From positions 2,728,001 to 2,792,000 of the forward strand of contig CBDBJS010000002.1 of the NCBI GenBank assembly GCA_965206455.1: a stretch of DNA of 64,000 bases. The letters are read 5' to 3'. Position numbers and translations under genes: made by a program. Source of the DNA: Bin94 sp965206455 (lineage in GTDB: Bacteria; Gemmatimonadota; Gemmatimonadetes; Longimicrobiales; Gaopeijiaceae). The notes beneath the pieces are model-generated. The model was not told the origin of the DNA, did no database searches, and saw only the letters and a program-made list of their open reading frames with translations. Shown one piece after another: positions 34,987-43,729 of this stretch (positions within the stretch are counted from its first letter, which is position 1; every line of letters starts with the position of its first letter).

Positions 34987-36384
34987 TCACGCGCTTCCCG
35001 GCACCCCCGGCTCGGTCATCTGGCGCACGTCCAGCGCGTCGTCCAGTTCGTCGGAGTCGATCAGTCCCATCTCCTCCACCACCTCCCGGACCGACCGGCC
35101 CTCGTGCGCCGCCTTCTTGGCCACGACGGTCGCCTTGTCGTACCCGATCCGGGCGTTCAGCGCGGTGGCGATGGAAGGGTTGCGCTCCAGCAGCTCGCGG
35201 GCGCGCTCCGGCCGGGCCGTGATCCCGGCGATGCACCGATCGGCGAAGACGGTGGCCGCATTGGCCAGGAGCGTGATGGACTCCAGCAGGGCGTCGGCCA
35301 TCACCGGCATCATCACGTTGAGTTCGAAGTTGCCGCGCTGGCCCCCGATGGTGACCGTCGTGGCGTTCCCCATTACCCGTGCACACACCATCATGAGCGC
35401 CTCGCACATGACCGGGTTCACCTTACCGGGCATGATCGAGCTGCCCGGCTGCACCGCCGGAAGCTGGATCTCCGAAATCCCCGACGTCGGGCCGCTCGCC
35501 AGCCAGCGCACGTCGTCGGCGATCTTCATCAGGCTGGCCGCCACCGTGTTGAGCGCGCCCGCCAGCGAGACACACGCGTCCTTGGCGCCCTGAGCCTCGA
35601 AGTGGTTCTCCGCCTCGCGGAAGTCGATGCCGTAGCTGGCCGCGACCTTTGCGATCGTCCGGGCCGCGAATTCGGGATGGGCGTTGATCCCGGTTCCGGT
35701 GGCGGTTCCCCCCAGCGCCACCTCGGCCATTTCCTCGCCGGCTCGCTCCACCCGCGCCATCCCCAGAGTCGCCTGGCGCGCGTAGCCGCCGAACTCCTGT
35801 CCGAGGCGGACCGGCGTCGCGTCCATGAGGTGCGTGCGGCCCGACTTGACGATCCCGTCGAAGTCGCGCGCCTTCTCGGCGAGGGCGTCGTGCAGGCGGC
35901 CGAGGGCGGGGATCAGCTCGCCGTTGAGCGCGGCCCGGCACGAGACGTGGATCGCGGTCGGGATGATGTCGTTCGATGACTGACCATAATTGACGTGGTC
36001 GTTCGCGTGAACATGTGCCGCGTCCGCCGCCGCGCGGTTTGCCAGCGCCGCGATCACCTCGTTCGCGTTCATGTTGGTGGACGTGCCCGATCCGGTCTGG
36101 TAGATGTCCAGGGGGAAGTGGTCGTCCCACCTGCCTTCGGCGACTTCCCGCGCAGCGGCGGCGATGGCCGCGCCCCGTTCGGGCGTGAGGAGTCCCAGCT
36201 CGACGTTGGTCTCGGCGGCGGCCTCTTTCAGCCGCCCGAGCGCCTCGATGAAGCGCCGCCCGAAGCGCCGCCCGCTGATGGGAAAGTTCTCGACCGCGCG
36301 CTGGGTCTGCGCGCCGTAAAGGGCGTCGGCGGGAACCCGCACCTCGCCCATGGAGTCCTTCTCGATTCGATGTGTTTTCGACAC
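34987..36384 (-). CDS. fumC: Fumarate hydratase class II
   Basis: A 465-residue class II fumarase converting fumarate to L-malate in the TCA cycle; it needs no iron-sulfur cluster. The superfamily signature GSSIMPGKVNP is intact, as are TGSGTSTNMNANEV near residue 95, HVNYGQSSND near 130 and SGRTHLMDATP near 180. GTG 36384 is the start (SKTHRIEKDSMGEV). It is transcribed away from the pteridine-reductase-like gene. Confidence 0.96.
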   Translation of the reverse strand: MSKTHRIEKDSMGEVRVPADALYGAQTQRAVENFPISGRRFGRRFIEALGRLKEAAAETNVELGLLTPERGAAIAAAAREVAEGRWDDHFPLDIYQTGSGTSTNMNANEVIAALANRAAADAAHVHANDHVNYGQSSNDIIPTAIHVSCRAALNGELIPALGRLHDALAEKARDFDGIVKSGRTHLMDATPVRLGQEFGGYARQATLGMARVERAGEEMAEVALGGTATGTGINAHPEFAARTIAKVAASYGIDFREAENHFEAQGAKDACVSLAGALNTVAASLMKIADDVRWLASGPTSGISEIQLPAVQPGSSIMPGKVNPVMCEALMMVCARVMGNATTVTIGGQRGNFELNVMMPVMADALLESITLLANAATVFADRCIAGITARPERARELLERNPSIATALNARIGYDKATVVAKKAAHEGRSVREVVEEMGLIDSDELDDALDVRQMTEPGVPGSA

Positions 36385-36474
36385 AATGTCACGCCTCGTT
36401 GTTTAGATTGACCGCGCGGAAGCTACCACGGGCAGCCGCGGAATTCACCCCCACCCACAACGGAGATCACGGAA

Positions 36475-37197
36475 ATGAACCCGGTCGCACTCGTAACAGG
36501 CGGTGGCGTGAGGGTGGGAAGAGCGATCGCCCTGGGGTTGGTCGAGAGCGGATACGACCTGGTCGTCAGCTACAACTCGTCGGGGACGGGGGCCGCCGAA
36601 GTCGCGACCGCCGCATCGCGCCTGGGGAGGCGTGTCCACCCCGTGCAGGCAGAGATGTCACGCGAAGAAGATGTCGTTCGCCTGGCGCGCTCGGTCGCAG
36701 ATCGCTTCGGGCGACTCGATCTGCTGGTCAATTCGGCGTCCAGCTTCGTCGCAAACGACCTGCTCGCGGTGACCGCCGAGGAATGGGACGCGGTCATGGC
36801 GGTGAACCTGCGCGCGCCCTTTCTGCTGGTCCGCGAGACCGCCGCCCTGCTGCGCGCCGCCCGGGGATCGGTCGTGAACATCGTGGACCTGTCCGCCCTG
36901 CAACCGTGGACCAGCCACCCTCACCACTCGGTCTCGAAGGCCGGGCTCCTGCACCTCACGAAGGTGATGGCCCGAGCGCTCGCACCCCATGTGCGCGCAA
37001 ACGCAATCGCGCCGGGGCATGTGCTGCCACCCGAGTACTTCAGCGAGGCGGACATCGAACGCGACCGGAGGCGCGTGCCGCTGGGTAGAATCGGCACACC
37101 GGACGACGTGGTAGGCGCGGTGCGGTTTCTGGCGGGGGCCGACTACATTACGGGAGAGGTGATCGTGGTGGACGGGGGGTTGGGGATGGCGGGCTGA
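36475..37197 (+). CDS. SDR family protein, pteridine-reductase-like, catalytic Tyr replaced by His
   Basis: A 240-residue SDR. The cofactor motif TGGGVRVGRAIA and VVSYNSSGTGA resemble bacterial pteridine reductase-like proteins (arginine in the glycine loop suits NADPH). Ser is present in NIVDLSALQP, and the C-terminus YITGEVIVVDGGLG is canonical. The YxxxK active site, however, reads HSVSK (in PHHSVSKAGL), so the catalytic Tyr is His. Either the chemistry has changed or the protein is a non-catalytic relative. It stands alone, divergent from fumC. Confidence 0.85.
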   Translation: MNPVALVTGGGVRVGRAIALGLVESGYDLVVSYNSSGTGAAEVATAASRLGRRVHPVQAEMSREEDVVRLARSVADRFGRLDLLVNSASSFVANDLLAVTAEEWDAVMAVNLRAPFLLVRETAALLRAARGSVVNIVDLSALQPWTSHPHHSVSKAGLLHLTKVMARALAPHVRANAIAPGHVLPPEYFSEADIERDRRRVPLGRIGTPDDVVGAVRFLAGADYITGEVIVVDGGLGMAG

Positions 37198-37238
37198 GCG
37201 GCCCCCTGGCTTCCTGCCAGCGCTCGCAAATACGCTCT

Positions 37239-37254
37239 TGAGTAAAATTACTCA
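37239..37254. promoter_or_regulatory. Operator/promoter of the AAA-NACHT operon
   Basis: TGAGTAA-AA-TTACTCA is a perfect 7-2-7 dyad. It overlaps the -35 of a likely promoter: TTGAGT (37238-37243), 17-bp spacer, TAATCT (37261-37266). The ATG at 37273 follows the -10 by six bases, so the message would be leaderless. The half-site TGAGTAW is shared with the vapBC operator at 8636. Confidence 0.68.
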
Positions 37255-37272
37255 GTAGTGTAATCTTGATCC

Positions 37273-38554
37273 ATGGAAACCTTCGAGCGCCCACACGGAA
37301 AGACCCTTCTGGCCCGCCTGCGTGAAGAGCCCCGTTGGCTCATCATCATCACCGGACCACGCCAGACGGGCAAGACTACGCTGGTCAAACAGGTCCTCGG
37401 CCGGTTCGATCGGCCGTCCACCCACATCGCTGTGGACGCACCCGACCCCACCACCGTCCCGGTCACCACCGGACTCGGGAGGGATTTCACGTCATTGACG
37501 ACGGGCACCTCCCTTCCGCCTGTGGATAGACGGGACACGCGGTGGCTTGTCCGCACATGGGAAGAGGCCCGGCTCGAAGCCAGGGCGTCGGAGCGAGGCT
37601 TCGTACTGGCGCTCGACGAGATTCAGAAGATCCCGAACTGGTCCGAGACGGTGAAGGGACTGTGGGATGCTGACCGGCTTGCCGGGCTCCCTCTTCATGT
37701 CGTTCTTCTGGGCTCCGCGCCCCTCCTGATGCAACGCGGCTTGACCGAGAGCCTGGCTGGTCGCTACGAGATCCTGGAACTCACGCATTGGTCACTTGCC
37801 GAAATGGCGGCGGCGTTCGACTTCGATCTCGACAAGTACATCTACTTTGGCGGCTATCCGGGTCCGGCGCCGATCGTCCGCGACCAGAGCCGGTGGCGCA
37901 GTTTCATCAACTACTCGCTCATCGAGCCCAACCTCGAGCGGGATATCCTCGCCTTGCAGCGTGTCGACAAGCCCGTGCTGCTCAAGCGCCTGTTCGAACT
38001 CGCTTCCGGATATTCCGGCCAGATCCTCTCCTACAACAAGATGCTCGGCCAGCTCGATGGGGCGGGCAACACGACGACCCTGGCGCGCTACCTGGACCTG
38101 CTCTCCAGTGCCGGACTGATCACCGGACTGTCGAAGTATGCCGGTCGCCTCCACAGGAGAAGGGCGTCGAGTCCCAAGCTCAATGTGCTCAACACAGCGC
38201 TGACGTCGGTCCATTCCGACTACACGTTCCAACAGGCTCTAAGCCGATCGGGGATTCTGGGGTCGATTGGTGGAGAGCGCCGTGGGCGCGCACCTGGTCA
38301 ACACCGGACGGCCGGAGTACCGGGTCTACTACTGGAGGGACAAGAAGGGTCGAGAGGTGGACTTCGTCTTGGAACATGGCCGCAAGCTCGTCGCTTTCGA
38401 GGTCAAGAGCGGTGGACGGCATGGAAGCCTGAGTGGTCTTGATGAGTTCGCGAAGAGCTTCCCGGTGGTGAAGTCACACGTTGTTGGTCACGGCGGCATC
38501 CCGGTCGCAGAGTTCCTGCTGACACCCGCTCGCGAGTGGTTCGAGGAGTCATGA
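37273..38554 (+). pseudogene. AAA ATPase with C-terminal DUF4143 domain, one frameshift
   Basis: An archaeal-type AAA ATPase of ~426 residues. Walker A is GPRQTGKTT (Lys34), Walker B is LALDEIQK (Asp115), GSAPLLMQRGLTESLAGRYE is the sensor region, and the C-terminal half (LSYNKMLGQLDGAGNTTTLA, SSPKLNVLNTAL) is DUF4143. Near 38240-38250 the frame must shift by one base: before it QALSR, after it ADRGFWGRLVESAVGAHLVN ... YYWRDKKGREVDFVLE, ending EWFEES at 38554. DUF4143 proteins are common in prokaryotes with poorly known roles. The stop overlaps the start of the NACHT-nuclease gene (ATGA), so they form one operon. The single-base break may be a sequencing error. Confidence 0.8.
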
Positions 38555-41500
38555 AGCACTTCGTTGAGCGGACGTGCACGGTTATTTCCGAACGCAAGAA
38601 GGAACCCCGGCGGGAGACCAAATCGAGCCTCGCGCACGAGCCTCAGTCCCGCCCCCTCGAGTCGTTTCGGGACGAGCCAGCGTACGTGCTGCTCGGGCCT
38701 CCTGGGTCCGGAAAGACGAAAGCGTTCGAGCACGAGGCGAAGGAGGAGGGGGTTCAGCCCGTCACGGCCCGTGACTTCCAGACGCTCGATCCTGAGCCGG
38801 AATGGGAGAACACAACACTCTATATCGACGGTCTCGACGAGACCCGGGCCGGAGCGACTGACGGCCGCACACCGTTCGACGCGATCCGGCGGAAGCTCCA
38901 GCACCTCAGCCGCCCCCGGTTTCGGCTTTCCTGCCGCGACGCTGACTGGTTCGGGGCCAACGACAGAGACCGCCTGAAGGCAGTCTCTCCCGATGGTGAG
39001 GTGTTGGTGTTGCGGCTTGATCCGATGTCGGAGGAGGGGATTCTTGAGAACCTGGTCAGGAATCTGGACATCGACGATCCGAAGGCGTTCGTGGCCAAAG
39101 CTCGCAAACGGGGGGTAGAGGGTCTCCTCGGGAATCCGCAGAGCCTGAAGATGCTAGTGGAGGCGGTAGACGACGAAGAATGGCCAAGGACCAAGGCCGA
39201 AACGTTCGACCTGGCTTGCCGAAAGCTGATTGAAGAACACAACCAGGAGCATCGGATCGCCGCGTCGGAGAGCCACGACATCGAGTCCTTCATGCACGAG
39301 GCTGGGCACCTTTGCGCCCTGCTCCTCCTAGGTGGAAAGGCGGGCTTCACCCTACCGGGTACAGATCCGAACCGCGACTACCCTGGGATCGAACAAATCC
39401 CCAAGCCAGACCCGCAGCTCTCGCGACAGGTGTTGCGTCGCGCCGTCTTCGCGTCCCCGTCCGAAGGCCGCGTGGCCGCCACGCACCGGCAAGTCGCCGA
39501 ATTCCTGGCGGCGCGATACCTCGCTGAACTGATCGCCGACGGGCTCCCGGTGGGGCGTGCGCTCGCGCTCATGACGGGGTTCGACGGTGGGATAGTCTCC
39601 GAGTTCCGCGGTCTCGCCGCCTGGCTGGCTGCTCAGAGCACAGAGGCTCGCGCCGATATCATCGAACGCGACCCTCTGGGAGTGGTTCTCTACGGGGACG
39701 TTCAGCCGTTCACCGTCCACGACAAGAGGCTCGCCTTGCAAACCGTGAAGGGGGAGATCGACCAGAATCCGTGGCTGGTGTCCTACACGAGTTCGGACTC
39801 GCCACTACGGTCCCTTGTCGGTCCCGACCTGGAGGACGACATGCGGCAGGCGCTGACCGATCCGGCACGAGACGACGCGCACCAGTCCTTCGTCCTCCTG
39901 ATCGTCGAGGCCGTCCGGGATGCAGAACCGCTTCCCGGACTTGCCGACTCTCTCATGCGTACTGTCCGGGACGATTCCTGGCGACCGACCATCCGATGTG
40001 CCGCCCTGGAAGCGTACATCCGAGTCCGTCAGGATGACCCTAGAGTCCCCGTGACGCTTCGGGAGCTGCTTGACGATGTCTACACCGGTGTCGTAGCGAC
40101 CCAGGACGACGATTTGCTGGGTACCCTGCTGGCGGAGTTGTATCCGGATGACTTGCCGGTAGCGGATCTGGTCGGCTACCTGCGTGAACCGGCCGGGAGC
40201 GATCGGACGACCCGCTATGAGAGGTTCTGGACGGATCGCCTGATCGAGAAGTCGACAGTTCGGCAAATGGTCCTGTTGCTCGACCGACTCAAAGTGCCGA
40301 TGGAGAGGGTGCGGGCGGAATCGGGTGAATTCCCAAGGCGAGTCGATCTGGTGCTTCGACCACCCATCGTGCTGCTTCGGCATCTTCTGGGCTGTTCACC
40401 CGAGAGCATCTCCCGGGAGCAGCTCCTTCACTGGCTTGACTTCGCGGGCTGGCTTGGACAGGAGCTGGAATTCAGCTTTGGAGGCGTGATCGGCGATGCT
40501 CAGTTCTTCAGGGACTGGATCTCCGACCGACCCGACATACAGAAGGCAATTGTCGAGAACGGAGTGATCAGGTGCCGAGAGGGGGACCGTGACTTCCTTG
40601 TGTGCATGCGCTACGCAAAGCGCAGCCTCTTCGGCACGACACCGCCGAACGACTACGGCACCTGGTGCGCGGATCAGGCGCTCGGTGCAGCGAATGACAC
40701 GGTAGCCCATTGGTTCGTCTGGGAGTCAGCCGCGTTTGTCTATAATGCGAAGGGACCTGGCCCCCGACAGAGGGAGGCGATCGCTCGGAAGCTCCGTGAC
40801 GACGCCCGGCTCGCTCGATTGTTCGATGACAGGCTGGAGTTTCTGGAAGAGCCGAGCGGTCTCCAAGAGGGGACACACAGAACCCCGCAGGCGCACCCGA
40901 TACCGAAGCACGGTCGCTTCGACCAGCTGAGGGGCTGGGTCAAGGAAAACGAGTCGGCGCTACACGAAAACGAATGTCGACCTGACCTGCTCCATCGCCT
41001 TGCTGTAGCGTACTTCAACGGCTTCTCGAATGTCCGGGGTGACACACCCCTGGAGCGGTTGCAATACCTGCTTGGCCCCAACGATGACCTTCTGGATGCC
41101 GCCCTGGCCGGCTTGCGCGGAGCGATTTGCCGCCCAGACCTCCCCACATGGACCGAAATCTCGAAGCTGGCTGCCGAAGGACGGACTCACTACCTGGCTT
41201 ACCCGTTCATGGTGGGGTTGGAAGAGCTCGCTGTGGCCGCGGAAACAAGCGACTGGCAGCTCAGCGATCCACAGACCCGATTGGCCCTTGCCATCCACTT
41301 CGCTGTTCCCAGGATGCGTCACGCGGACGACTCGAAGCGCCCACCTCGGTGGCTTCGCAGTTGCGTAGCGCGCGAGCCGGACACGGTTGCGGAGGTTTGG
41401 GCCCATTGCGCCCGGGCCCGACTCGGTCGTGGTGAGAGATCTCTGGCGGACACCCATCGCCTGGATCGCGAACCCGAATACGCACAATTGGCGCAGGCGG

Positions 41501-42684
41501 CGTCAGTGCCACTCCTGAATGCTTTTCCGGTTCGCTGCGGGGCTGGTCAGCTTCCGATCCTGAGGTCCCTGCTCGGGGCCGCCATGGCGCACGGGGACAG
41601 GACACAATTCCTGGAGCTGATTGAGGCGAAGCTTGGCTACAAGAGCATGAACTCCGGCCAGAGAGTCTACTGGCTCACCGCAGGGATGTTCGTGCAGCCG
41701 GAGGTGTATGGCGATCGGTTGGAATCGTATGTTTCCGGAAAAGTACGTCGAATTCAGCGATTGGTGGAAATGACTTATGGACACGCCGTCGCGCATACGC
41801 TGAGGGATCGGAGGGGTGCGACCGTTCTCGAGAAGCTGATTCGCCTGATCGGGCCCTACACGATCGCACCTCCAGGCACGGGCGAAGTCTATTCGGTGAC
41901 TTGGCCGATACAAGCTGACCGGACTCTTCACAGCTACATCGATCGGCTCGCGGAGGATACTTCCGATGCGGCCAGCAACGCACTTGAGTCGCTGGCTAAG
42001 GACGATCGACTTCGCAATAGGCGATCCGAACTTTTGGATCGCCTCCATCGGCAGAAGAGCATCCGACGGGAAGCGACCTTCGCGCATCCAAGCCTCGAGC
42101 GGGTCGCGGAGGTCCTGGACAACGGCCCACCCGCCAATGTGGCGGATCTCTGGGCACTCACCATCGATTTCCTGCGGCAGCTCTCCAGAGAGATCCGGGA
42201 CGGGGCAACATCGGACTGGCGGCAATACTGGAACGTGGACCAATACAACAAGGCTCAGAGACCCAAACCGGAGAACGCTTGTCGGGACGCCCTGTTGTCA
42301 GATCTGCGGACCGACCTGGCTCCGTTGAGCATAGATGCCGTGGCCGAGGGAACCTACGCCGACGATAAGCGCGCCGATATTCGTCTCTCAGTCCCGCCGC
42401 ACAACGTCCCGATCGAGATCAAGCGGAGCTGTCATCGCGAACTCTGGAGTGCGATCCAAACCCAACTGATCGCCAAGTACACCCGCGACCCCGGCACCGA
42501 TGGCTACGGCATCTACCTGGTGTTCTGGTTCGGCGACGCGGAAGGCTGCAGGCCAACACCACGATCCGGTCCAAAGCCGAAATCGGTCGCCGAACTCGAG
42601 AAGGCCCTGCTCGACACCCTCTCCGATCACGAACGCCGCAAGATCTCCGTCTGCGTGATCGATGTCTCAAAACCTGTCGCCTGA
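38551..42684 (+). CDS. NACHT-like STAND NTPase with C-terminal PD-(D/E)XK nuclease; candidate defence protein
   Basis: A 1377-residue protein. Residues ~45-330 form a STAND P-loop domain: Walker A GPPGSGKT (Lys55), Walker B of NACHT type LYIDGLDE (Asp93-Glu97), sensor Arg129 in RLSCRDADW, then a winged-helix-like region (VAATHRQVAEFLAARYLAEL). The middle 900 residues look like an alpha-helical solenoid that could sense a ligand. The C-terminus is a restriction-like nuclease: Asp1276 in DKRADIRL, Glu1289-x-Lys1291 in IEIKR and a RecB-type QxxxxY (Gln1305, Tyr1310). STAND NTPases with effector nucleases are known phage sensors; I recognise no named family with this order. ATG 38551 is coupled to the AAA gene. 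G+C looks lower than in flanking genes. Confidence 0.8.
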   Translation: MKHFVERTCTVISERKKEPRRETKSSLAHEPQSRPLESFRDEPAYVLLGPPGSGKTKAFEHEAKEEGVQPVTARDFQTLDPEPEWENTTLYIDGLDETRAGATDGRTPFDAIRRKLQHLSRPRFRLSCRDADWFGANDRDRLKAVSPDGEVLVLRLDPMSEEGILENLVRNLDIDDPKAFVAKARKRGVEGLLGNPQSLKMLVEAVDDEEWPRTKAETFDLACRKLIEEHNQEHRIAASESHDIESFMHEAGHLCALLLLGGKAGFTLPGTDPNRDYPGIEQIPKPDPQLSRQVLRRAVFASPSEGRVAATHRQVAEFLAARYLAELIADGLPVGRALALMTGFDGGIVSEFRGLAAWLAAQSTEARADIIERDPLGVVLYGDVQPFTVHDKRLALQTVKGEIDQNPWLVSYTSSDSPLRSLVGPDLEDDMRQALTDPARDDAHQSFVLLIVEAVRDAEPLPGLADSLMRTVRDDSWRPTIRCAALEAYIRVRQDDPRVPVTLRELLDDVYTGVVATQDDDLLGTLLAELYPDDLPVADLVGYLREPAGSDRTTRYERFWTDRLIEKSTVRQMVLLLDRLKVPMERVRAESGEFPRRVDLVLRPPIVLLRHLLGCSPESISREQLLHWLDFAGWLGQELEFSFGGVIGDAQFFRDWISDRPDIQKAIVENGVIRCREGDRDFLVCMRYAKRSLFGTTPPNDYGTWCADQALGAANDTVAHWFVWESAAFVYNAKGPGPRQREAIARKLRDDARLARLFDDRLEFLEEPSGLQEGTHRTPQAHPIPKHGRFDQLRGWVKENESALHENECRPDLLHRLAVAYFNGFSNVRGDTPLERLQYLLGPNDDLLDAALAGLRGAICRPDLPTWTEISKLAAEGRTHYLAYPFMVGLEELAVAAETSDWQLSDPQTRLALAIHFAVPRMRHADDSKRPPRWLRSCVAREPDTVAEVWAHCARARLGRGERSLADTHRLDREPEYAQLAQAASVPLLNAFPVRCGAGQLPILRSLLGAAMAHGDRTQFLELIEAKLGYKSMNSGQRVYWLTAGMFVQPEVYGDRLESYVSGKVRRIQRLVEMTYGHAVAHTLRDRRGATVLEKLIRLIGPYTIAPPGTGEVYSVTWPIQADRTLHSYIDRLAEDTSDAASNALESLAKDDRLRNRRSELLDRLHRQKSIRREATFAHPSLERVAEVLDNGPPANVADLWALTIDFLRQLSREIRDGATSDWRQYWNVDQYNKAQRPKPENACRDALLSDLRTDLAPLSIDAVAEGTYADDKRADIRLSVPPHNVPIEIKRSCHRELWSAIQTQLIAKYTRDPGTDGYGIYLVFWFGDAEGCRPTPRSGPKPKSVAELEKALLDTLSDHERRKISVCVIDVSKPVA

Positions 42685-42710
42685 GAGCCCCAACCGAGGC
42701 TCCGGGTCCG

Positions 42711-42746
42711 TTTGTCCGCCATAATCGGCCCGAAGTGGCGGACAAA
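42711..42746. terminator. Hairpin between convergent genes
   Basis: TTTGTCCGCCA (42711-42721) and TGGCGGACAAA (42736-42746) form a perfect 11-bp inverted repeat around a 14-base loop. It lies between the convergent NACHT-nuclease and trxB genes, so a two-way terminator is the simplest reading. There is no long T-tract on either side, and an inverted-repeat end of a mobile element is an alternative. Confidence 0.55.
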
Positions 42747-42773
42747 CTCGAATGGCAGCGGCCCAACCCCCCC

Positions 42774-43729
42774 TCACCCCCCGTGCGCCAAGAACCGCTC
42801 CGCTTCCAGCGCCGCCATGCACCCCGTCCCCGCCGCCGACACGGCCTGCCGGTAGTAGTCGTCCATCACATCCCCCGCCGCGAACACGCCCGGCACGTTG
42901 GTCTCCGTGCGCCACGGCGTCGGCAGCCGCACATACCCGTTTTCCTTCAGGTCGATCTGGCCCCGCAGGAAAGCCGTATTCGGGTCGTGACCGATCGCCA
43001 CGAACATCCCCCCCACCGCCACCTCCGCCGCTCGCCCGTTACGGTGTCACGCAACCGCAACCCGGTAATCACGTCGTCGCCCAGCACCTCTTCCACCACG
43101 CTGTTCCAAAGAAACGTCATCTTCTCGCTGGCCAGCGCGCGTTCCTGCATGATCTGCGATGCGCGCAGCTCGGCCCGGCGGTGAATAAGCAGCACTTCGC
43201 CGGCAAACTTGGTCATGTAGAGGGCTTCCTCCATGGCGCTGTCGCCGCCGCCCACCACGGCGACCACCTGGCCGCGGAAGTGCGGCAGGGCTCCGTCGCA
43301 CACGGCGCAGGCGGACACCCCGCCGCCGCTCTGGGCCAGCCGCTCCTCGCCCGGCGCGCCCAGCCAGCGCGCGTTGGCGCCCGTCGCGAGCACCACGGTC
43401 TCGGCGAGCAGCTCCTGGCCGCCGGAGGACCGCAACAGGAACGGACGGCTCGAAAAATCAACCTCGTCAATGTCCTCGGTGACCACGCGCGTGTCGAAGC
43501 GCAGCGCCTGTTTCCTGAAGTCCAACATCATGTCGATCCCGCCGATGCCGTCGGGGAAGCCCGGGTAGTTCTCCACGTCGGTGGTGAACATGAGCTGGCC
43601 GCCCGGGATCATCGTGCGGCTTCCGGCGCCCTCGAAGACGAGAGGGTTCAGGTTCGCCCGGGCGGCGTAGATGGCGGCGGTCCAGCCCGCGGGGCCGGAG
43701 CCGATGACGACGATCGTCTCCTTGTTCAT
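42774..43729 (-). pseudogene. trxB: Thioredoxin reductase, one frameshift
   Basis: A ~317-residue FAD/NADPH thioredoxin reductase, which keeps thioredoxin reduced. FAD motif VIGSGPAGWTAAIYAARA, redox Cys pair SACAVCDGA, NADPH motif VVGGGDSAMEEA and C-terminal FAD site VPGVFAAGDVMDDYYRQAV are all there. Near 43026-43036 one base appears to be missing: the protein reads RLRDTVTGER, and the expected AEVAVGGMFVAIGHDPNT follows in another frame. trxB is usually important, so a sequencing or assembly error is more likely than true loss. Its ATG overlaps the stop of the AI-2E gene. Confidence 0.85.

Noticed and set aside
37206..37220. CTGGC-TTCCT-GCCAG hairpin after the pteridine-reductase-like gene
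   Set aside because: Only a 5-bp stem without a T-tract; expected by chance.
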